The position numbers and the translations under genes were made by a program. A DNA stretch of 64,000 nucleotides from Ochotona curzoniae (lineage: Eukaryota > Chordata > Mammalia > Lagomorpha > Ochotonidae): assembly GCF_017591425.1 (NCBI RefSeq), contig NW_024465885.1:39874501-39938500 (forward strand). The letters are read 5' to 3'. Every line of letters begins with the position of its first letter. The stretch's first letter is position 1. The notes beneath the pieces were generated by a model that worked only from the letters and a program-made list of their open reading frames with translations, searched no databases and had not been told where the DNA came from. Shown here piece after piece: positions 57,456 to 64,000 of this stretch.

Positions 57456-58619
57456 GTTTGGCTCCCTGGGATTTTGAAAATGTACTCAGTCCCTGTGTAG
57501 ACACTCTTTGCAAGCAACAGTCACAGGATTGGCTTTTAACAATGTGGATTATTGAGGCTGTGATAATGACCATAAAGCAGTGGCCTGCGTCACATAAGTT
57601 GGAAAACAAAGTTTTCCCCTAAGAGTTGGATTTGTAGAGACTTTGGTTATTTTTGGATCAAGGAGTTTAGGACAAATATTCTAGGAAAGATGGACTCGGT
57701 GTGAATAGAGAACAAACAAGGTTTTTCCACAATGAAAAGAGAAGAAATTTGCACTTGAAAACTGCTCCACTTTGTTCTGTCTGACACGGACCATGTCTGG
57801 GCAGTGACTGTTCTCTCAGGTCAGAGTTCTGACCAGGGATTGATGAAGAGCTTACAGGATGGAGAAGAACAATGTGTGAAAGAGTTTTCCCATTATTTCT
57901 TCTATATTTGCTCACTTCTCATAAATGGAGTAACTGCTGAGTCCAGGCTGACCCCGACCCTAACCCCCACTCATTCCTGTAAATAAGGACATGACTCAGA
58001 AACCAGTAACTTCCAAAATGCCACAGAAAGTATGATGATTTGATTATTTAAAAGGAGCTGGGAACAAAAAAAAAAATCAAGAAATCAGTCACGGTGAGTT
58101 TGGTCTGTTTTGGTTTTGGTTTCCATTGCTTTCAGAACAGCTAGTCTGCCAACCAAATCTCAGAGATTTATGATTCTGAAAGCTCACAGCGTGAATACAC
58201 TAGCCAGATATCTGGGATCTGGGACATAGGCAAGAGGCAGATGGAAGATTAACCACTGTGTTCCAGCCAACTGCATGCAGATCTGGCTTTGGTCATCGCT
58301 TCTTTCCAATAAAGTAGAAATGTGCCTTGATGGCATTTCAATACACTGACCTCCTCCCTTAAACTGTTACTCAACCATTCAATATAAACATAGATGTTAG
58401 CTGCTAAAAATAACATAATAATAAATGTACTTGTTGAACTCACTGAAGAATATCAGTGCAAAAAGGGATAGCTTTTGCTACGCAGATGCTATACCCCTAA
58501 TCCTAAAGTAGGATTCCTCAGCAAAATCAAGTGTGAATATAATATTTGGCGTTAAGGTTCAGGCAGAGAATAGCCACTTATTCTGTGTTTCTGTTGTGCA
58601 ATGGTTTATCCATTCCAAA
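57456..58619. other. Unassigned stretch
   Basis: No gene or repeat family recognised. A short C-rich 'gaccctaacccccac' string near 57955 is not a telomere array. Confidence 0.4.
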
Positions 58620-58900
58620 ACTCATCTTGGAGTTTAATTAATCTCCACCATGAGAAGTGAGAAGAAATGGAATCTACCAATAGTGTTTGAAGGCAGGAGT
58701 CTTTAGAAGGTGATCAGGATTAGAGAAGTCATCTGGTGGAGCCCCATGACTGAATCTTGGTAGCTTTATAAGAAAGAGAGAAGGACCAGCATACTCGTAC
58801 CCAGGCACTCTCCTTGTCAGTTACCATAGACACTGTACGCTTTTTTGAGTCTGCCATCAGCAGGTATATCCCCCTAACACTGGGCCAGAACAGTAAGCCA
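58620..58900 (+). repeat. Possible ancient LTR/MaLR-like fragment
   Basis: 'ttagaaggtgatcaggatta', 'tctggtggagccccatgact', 'gctttataagaaagagagaa' and 'gccagaacagtaagccaaaa' follow the order of a placental LTR-like repeat ('ggaggtgattaggtcatgag', 'gtgcccttataaaagag', 'gaactgtgagaaataaat'). The match is weak and the family is not certain. Confidence 0.35.
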
Positions 58901-58901
58901 A

Positions 58902-58905
<4 letters not shown>

Positions 58906-58940
<35 letters not shown>
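58906..58940 (+). repeat. GT microsatellite
   Basis: An uninterrupted run of about 17 GT units. Confidence 0.97.
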
Positions 58941-58941
<1 letters not shown>

Positions 58942-59014
58942 TTTACAGCTTACTTTGTGGCATTGCATTATTAGCATGCAAATGATGGATTAAACATCCC
59001 ACATTAGTCAGGTT

Positions 59015-59425
59015 CTTGGTAGGAAACAGGTGCACATACCAAAAGGACAGGTTAAAGAGAACTTAAGGAAGGTGCCACTTGTTAAATTGCAGGCAGAGCT
59101 AAAGGAAGTAAAAAAGGTTGGTAAGGCCCTTCATGCTGGTCAGTTTGGAAAATTTCTTCTAGATTTTTAAGGACAAGCAGAGGAGGGAGCGGAGTCAGGA
59201 CCTACAGGGACCTGTGCCAGAGATTGGCAGGGATTAAAAAGGAGGACAAATCCCTCAGTCTTTCCTACTGGATTTCCTTCTTCTTCTTCTGGTGCCTCAT
59301 TGGTCAAGGCCAAACTAGAATCCAGTGGGCAAATGAGCCTGATTGCTGTGCTCTGAGAGCAAAAAGCAATGTAGAAAGGGGGGTGGAGAGTGAACTCAAG
59401 GAGATACACGGAACAACTCCAGGCA
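59015..59425 (+). repeat. Ancient interspersed repeat, family not assigned
   Basis: 'ggtgcctcattggtcaaggc', 'aaactagaatccagtgggca' and 'aatgtagaaaggggggtgga' parallel a common mammalian fossil repeat with 'cattggccaaacccaacc' and 'gtggagaagggtggagagtgg'. It is strongly decayed and I cannot name it. Confidence 0.4.
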
Positions 59426-59911
59426 GACCCCCAATAAGCTAAGGAGTTGGGTTTCAGAAGGTAGAGAAGATGGAAGGATGGCCAAGAGAATTATTCTCCC
59501 ATGATAGTCACAGCAGAAAGGTCTGAAATCTGAACTCAGGGCACCATCAATTGCTGCTTTCCAAGGCTGGGCCACAGGCTAGGATGTGAGAGGAAATACA
59601 AGACTCTCAGTTAAAAGTGAATTTAAGGAGTCAGATAAAGAATGGTCCAAATATTGTGTGAAATACATTTATATTTGAAAAAAATCTTGTTAATCTGAAA
59701 TCCAATGGGAAGTAGGCAGCTTGTGCTGGTATAAATATAGAGAGATAACCCTGGACAAGGGCCTGGTATGGAGAAGGCTCTACAAGTCTGTCTTTATGAC
59801 CCTGGACCTCTTCAAGCCTTGTGCTCCACCAGCATATATTTTGTGATGAAACACTGCTATTGATGCAGAATGTTTTAGCATTTGTGAAATTATGTTCTTT
59901 CAATGCCAGTG
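59426..59911. other. Unassigned stretch
   Basis: No gene or repeat recognised. The minus-strand frame of 90 codons has no motif. Confidence 0.35.
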
Positions 59912-60235
59912 TTTAAGGCCCTGGCATTATGCATAGCAGATAAAGCCACTGCCTATGCTGCCAGCATCCTATATGGGCACAAATTCAAGGCCTGGTTGTT
60001 CTACTTCTGATCCAACTCCTTGCTAATGCATCTGGATAAGGAGCAGAAAAAGGCCCAGGTGTTTGGGCACTTGCTACTCACCTGGGAGACCTGGAAGAAG
60101 TTCCTGACTCCTACCTTTGACCTGATCCAATCCCAGCTATGACAGCCATCTGGGGAGTGAATAAGCAGATGGAAGATCTCTCTTTCTCCTTCTTTCTCTG
60201 TAACTGTGATTTCCAAATAAACGAATCTTTAAATA
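59912..60235 (+). mobile_element. CSINE, older type
   Basis: Plus-strand SINE: 'aaggccctggcattatgcat', 'gatccaactccttgctaatg', 'cacctgggagacctggaaga' and rabbit-like tail 'gtaactgtgatttccaaata'. Confidence 0.88.
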
Positions 60236-61285
60236 AGTCACAGTAAAAATATGAGAGGCTAAGCACTTCTTGGTTTTACAGTAACCGTAGATATCGATTG
60301 GTGTGCTATTTAAATTTAACTAAATCATTTTGGTATTCATTGTGTTAAAGCATAATTTTGTCTTCATATCATAATTTTGCTTTCATTCAGAAAGATGTTT
60401 TAAAGCTCCTCATAAATGTTTGCCAAATGAAAGCATTCTATCTAATGAGACATTAGATTGGCCAGTTGATGTGGAATCTTTTTGCCTAGTGTTATATAAA
60501 GGCTCAATTAAAATGAAATTATCATATAAGCATGGGAAATCCAAGATTATCCATAGGGAAAAAAAATGAAGATAAAATAAGCAGCCCTCCCTGCTTCTCC
60601 CAGTAAGTTTAAAAATAGAATTGGTCATGTTGTAAAAGCAAATGTCACCATACGGAGCAGTTACCCTAGTGCAGTGTTGGTGAGACTCAGGTCTTCTGTT
60701 TTTCTGTCTAGTCATGGTTAGTTTATTAATTTTGTTATCTAATCTGTAAGTGCACCCTGTTATATGCCATGAGAATAAAAAAGAGATATGTAAGTCAGGA
60801 TGGGAATTAGCGGTGGAGGTCAGGCCAACAGAGGCTTCCACAGTACATTTCTCCTCTCTCATAAAAGAATAGAGATGTATGCCTCTGGGTTGAGATGTAG
60901 GCTGAGAGACTGTATTCCACACAGCATCCAGGGCCTCAAATATTCCTGCCAGGATTAAGATATGTGTTATTCTCCTTGCTCAAGATGGCAGCATCCATGT
61001 TTCTGTTGCCAGGGTCAGAGGTAGAAAAGCAAAGAAGAGGAGGGACAGGGGAGGGGCCTTTAGTTTTAGAAGGACCACATGACTCACCCTGGTACACCTT
61101 CGTTGATTAGTTTTGTGGGGCAATTTGAGTACACCACAAGTATTTTAACAGCCTGATTGAGGCACACATGTATTTGGTCAGTGTTCTATTTCTGTGAGGG
61201 TAAATGTGGATAAAAGGAAGCACAGAATTGGGAGATTGTGTGGCGCCTGTTTTATACCTGAATAGGGGAGAGCCTTCTGCAGTCC
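60236..61285. other. Unassigned stretch including a 170-codon frame
   Basis: The minus-strand frame 60410-60922 is the longest here without a clear repeat origin. Its translation has no recognisable domain and a composition typical of random AT-rich sequence. I see no splice or promoter context for it, so I do not call it a gene. Confidence 0.4.
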
Positions 61286-61289
61286 ACTG

Positions 61290-61570
61290 ATCTGGATAGA
61301 ATGAATAGCTGACCTTCCTGCTGCTAAGCGATTCCTGAGTCATTCTTGCCCTCAGACTCAAACTCCTGGATGTGGAAACTGGCTGAGGTTTGCACTGGAA
61401 CAACAGCCAACACTGAGGCTCTCCTGGGTCACTGGCTTGCCTACTGCAGAGTAGGTATTTGTCAGCGTCCATAACTGCATGAGCCAAAGTCTTACACATA
61501 CTCTGCTCCACACCTGGCAACATTCCCTCTCTCTCCTATTGGTTTCAGCGTCTGGAGAACTCTGACTAAT
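61290..61570 (+). repeat. Ancient interspersed repeat, family not assigned
   Basis: 'ctcagactcaaactcctgga', 'gctctcctgggtcactggct', 'tccataactgcatgagccaa' and the end 'ggagaactctgactaataca' parallel a common placental fossil repeat that ends 'ctggagaaccctgactaata'. The 138-codon minus-strand frame across it is non-coding. Confidence 0.5.
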
Positions 61571-61732
61571 ACAATTCTACTTCCTGGAACTTAATCTGAA
61601 AGAAAGGGAGCATTTGGGGGGTGATCAACAGACTCTCCCACAGGAGGGGAACCCAAGCTCTTTGCAGTAGCCGCGAATGAGCAATGATGTGGGTACGACC
61701 TTTTAGTTCAGGAGATGATCATGAGCGCTGTC

Positions 61733-62005
61733 AAGGGACTGGCATATTGTGTAATGGATTAAGCTACAACCGGGATGCTGGGGAACTGGTTCAATTTCCA
61801 GCTAGTCTGTTTCGCATACAGCTCCCTGGTCATTTGCCTGGGAAAGCAGTAAATCATGTCTCAAGTATTTGGAACCTTGCCATGCTTGTGGGAGATCCAG
61901 ACAGAATTCCCTGGCTTTGGCCATTTGTGGAATGCACCCTCAGAGAGATGATCTCTCCCTCTGTTTCTCTCGTACGTGTTCTGCCTTATAGCAAAAGGTC
62001 AACAT
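61733..62005 (+). mobile_element. CSINE, diverged
   Basis: Plus-strand SINE: 'gactggcatattgtgtaatg', 'tttgcctgggaaagcagtaa', 'gcttgtgggagatccagaca' and a degenerate tail 'gttctgccttatagcaaaag'. Confidence 0.7.
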
Positions 62006-62958
62006 TCTCAGCTCTCCATTGAATAGATTGAGCAGCCGTATCTTCTTCTCTCTTACTAGATCAAAGTTCAAGAAAGATACTAATCATATACAGAGCTTTC
62101 TATTTTTACTAGATATCCAGGATAAAAACAAATGCCACCATTGCCCAGTCATTTCTTGCCCTATTGTCTTTTCACCCTGGGTAGAACTTGGGAACATGGC
62201 TCTTCAGTTTGGTTTGCTCTTATTGCATCATCAGATTAATCTTTAGATGAAAAGTTGAAAAAACTTTCAGTTTAAAATTTTGACTTATACTGGGACACTG
62301 GGCTTAAGAAATGGTTTCTTAAGCTTAGGAAAGCTTTGCTTACATTAGGACATGATTTGTAGAAACCAGTTCATCATGAATACTTTGGTGCCTTTGTTTT
62401 AGTAATTATTAAAAGACTCAGTGATAGCAGAATTTTAAACCGTTCTGGGCACTTCTGGCCACAGGGATCTGTGCGCATGCGCAGCCAGCACAGCTGGTAG
62501 AGCTGTGGCGCTGTGTCGCCTCAGCATTACGCAGGTGCACTTTGGCATTCTTCTCTACGAAACTCTTACTGTAACCTCTTCTTGCCAAGTGCCTGATTCT
62601 TCATTTCTTCCAAGAAGCTTATCTCTCAACAACACCATGGTGCATGAAAGGGTTAGATGAGATAATACTGACTTTAACTCAGTTTCTAAATCTTTATTTC
62701 TGAGTATCAGAGTTGTCATATTCCCCTCTCTTCTGGCTCTACTCACTGTCTTAGGCACCTTCATAGTCCTCGGGACTGATTACTACAAATATGGGAAGAG
62801 GGGAGTATTTTACAAAACTCTCTTAATATTAAATATGGGGAAATGCCCTGTGAGAATTAGGTTATCCATAAGTAGTGTGGGCAAACTAATTGCCAAGGGA
62901 GTTGGCATAGCTTTAGACCATGCAGGTCTGATAAAGCAAATTAAAAGCATATATTCTA
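62006..62958. other. Unassigned stretch with a CpG-bearing core
   Basis: No gene or repeat is recognised. The core 62460-62540 is unusual for the area: five CpGs in about 80 bp, including the palindrome called separately. Confidence 0.4.
62472..62483. promoter_or_regulatory. Perfect NRF1-like palindrome
   Basis: TGCGCATGCGCA is a full-consensus nuclear respiratory factor 1 site and is its own reverse complement. It is flanked by further CpGs (gtggcgctgtgtcgcctc, attacgcagg) in an otherwise CpG-poor region. NRF1 sites usually sit in promoters; I see no gene start here. Confidence 0.5.
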
Positions 62959-63305
62959 TGGCCCAGCGCAGAAGCCTACTGGCTAAAGCCCTCTCCTTGA
63001 ATGTGCTGGGATCCCACATGGGCACTGGTTCTAATTCCAGCAGCTCCACTTCTCATCCAGCTCCCTGCTTGTGGCCTGGGAAAGCAGTTGAGGATGGCCC
63101 AAAGCTTTGGGACCTTGCACTCAGGTGGGAGACGCGGAAGAAGTTCCTGGAAGAATTTCCTGGCTCCTGGCTTTGGATCTGCACAGCACTGGCCGTTGTG
63201 CTCACTTGAGGTATGAATCATCAGATGGAAGATCTTCCTCTCTGTCTCTCCTCCTCTCTGTATATCTGGCTTTGCAATAAGAAAAATAAATCTCAAAAAA
63301 AGAAG
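62959..63305 (+). mobile_element. Young CSINE with target-site duplication
   Basis: Plus-strand full-length SINE: head 'ggcccagcgcagaagcctac', B-box-like 'ggttctaattcc', body 'gtggcctgggaaagcagttg' and tail 'ctgtatatctggctttgcaa' with an A-rich end. A 15-bp flank, aaagcatatattcta (62944-62958), recurs as aaagcatatactcta (63306-63320) with one mismatch. A small internal duplication ('gaagaagttcctggaa' then 'gaatttcctggc') lies near its middle. Confidence 0.93.
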
Positions 63306-63320
63306 AAAGCATATACTCTA

Positions 63321-64000
63321 ATAAAAAAGCAGAGAGAAAGAGGGTGGAATTCTTATACCTTCAAAACTACACCATGAATAAAATAATAAGAAACACCTTC
63401 TGGTTGTGCTGTATCCTGCGATATTGTGAAAGAATTCTCCAAAATCAAAATAAATAGGAGTCATAGATATTTCTTGTAAATAATTCGTTCACATAATTCA
63501 TGATCATGAAATCAGGAAAATCCTAAGAGGTACAGAGTGAGTTGGCACTGTGGAGACCTGGAGATCTGATGGTGTCATTGCTAACAGCTGGCAGACTCAA
63601 GGCTGAGGAAGAGCCGATGTCCCAGTGTGAAGACAGCCAGACAGGAAGGAGTCTCTACTCTGAGGACCGTCAGCCTTTTTCTGTTGTCAGGTTTTCGAAT
63701 GATCGTATGAGACCCACTCTCACAGGAAGGATCTTCGCTCAGCTTACCTCCTAAATGATTCGGAAGGTAGACTGAATCTCACCCAAAGCATTGCCACAGA
63801 AAACACCCGGAATGGTGTCTGGCCAAATACGTAGGAGCCTTTCAGCCTAATGAAGTTGCACATAAGAATAGCCGTTGCAGACGTCCTTTGTCAGAAACAC
63901 TGTGCAGCACTTGCAATATCTGGTTTCACTTGTAGTATAGAAAGTTCACTACAATTAATCATTTAAGTTTATCACTTGGTCATAACTGAATTTAAACTAG
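63321..64000. other. Unassigned 3' flank
   Basis: No recognised repeat or gene. A plus-strand frame (63542-63754, 70 codons) has no known motif. Confidence 0.4.

Noticed and set aside
57950..57970. Telomere-like 'ccctaaccccc' string
   Set aside because: Only about one and a half units; no array.
60410..60922. 170-codon minus-strand open frame as a possible gene
   Set aside because: No recognisable domain, no promoter or splice context, low-complexity AT-rich composition; an open frame of this length is not surprising in 64 kb searched in six frames.
61107..61523. 138-codon minus-strand open frame
   Set aside because: Lies largely across a fossil interspersed repeat; no protein motif.
1..64000. 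CRISPR arrays, operons or other prokaryotic systems
   Set aside because: The window is mammalian throughout; the tandem repeats seen are microsatellites and SINE copies.

Overview
This window is nuclear DNA from a placental mammal and almost certainly from a lagomorph. It holds one interrupted gene with GT-AG introns, a dense load of LINE-1, MIR, L2 and Tigger remnants, and about 29 copies or fragments of the lagomorph tRNA-derived C-repeat (CSINE). The younger CSINE copies end in a form ('ctgtatatctg...gcaataaaaat') that I associate with pika (Ochotona) rather than rabbit. That species call rests on memory of the families, not on a search.

The one protein-coding gene I can support is MAP3K7CL (TAK1-like, formerly C21orf7), on the + strand. 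Four coding exons (18072-18141, 26448-26509, 37413-37528, 50974-51154) join in frame to exactly 429 nt, giving 142 residues plus a stop. Every junction is GT-AG and every split codon resolves. The product matches the short human isoform as I remember it and resembles the C-terminal TAB-binding coiled coil of the kinase TAK1 (MAP3K7), without a kinase domain. A possible untranslated first exon ends at 16238. The 3' UTR runs from 51155 to about 52120 with three candidate poly(A) signals.

Layout: 1-16 kb is repeat-rich 5' flank. It has a rearranged LINE-1 cluster with an ORF1 reading frame (about 180-4197), a solo LTR (about 4198-4733), nested CSINEs, a hAT-type transposon split by a SINE, and an old L1M element. 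From 16 to 52 kb is the MAP3K7CL locus, with introns of about 8.3, 10.9 and 13.4 kb. They carry SINEs, Tigger/MER2-like DNA transposons, MIR/L2 fossils, microsatellites and one strong G-quadruplex motif (36547-36571). From 52 to 64 kb is 3' flank with more SINEs, an MLT1-type LTR, other ancient repeats, an NRF1-like palindrome and a young CSINE with target-site duplications. I saw no second gene, tRNA, rRNA or known ncRNA gene. I did not find a previously undescribed system. The most useful signals are the complete short-isoform coding structure, the layered SINE chronology and a few candidate regulatory sites.
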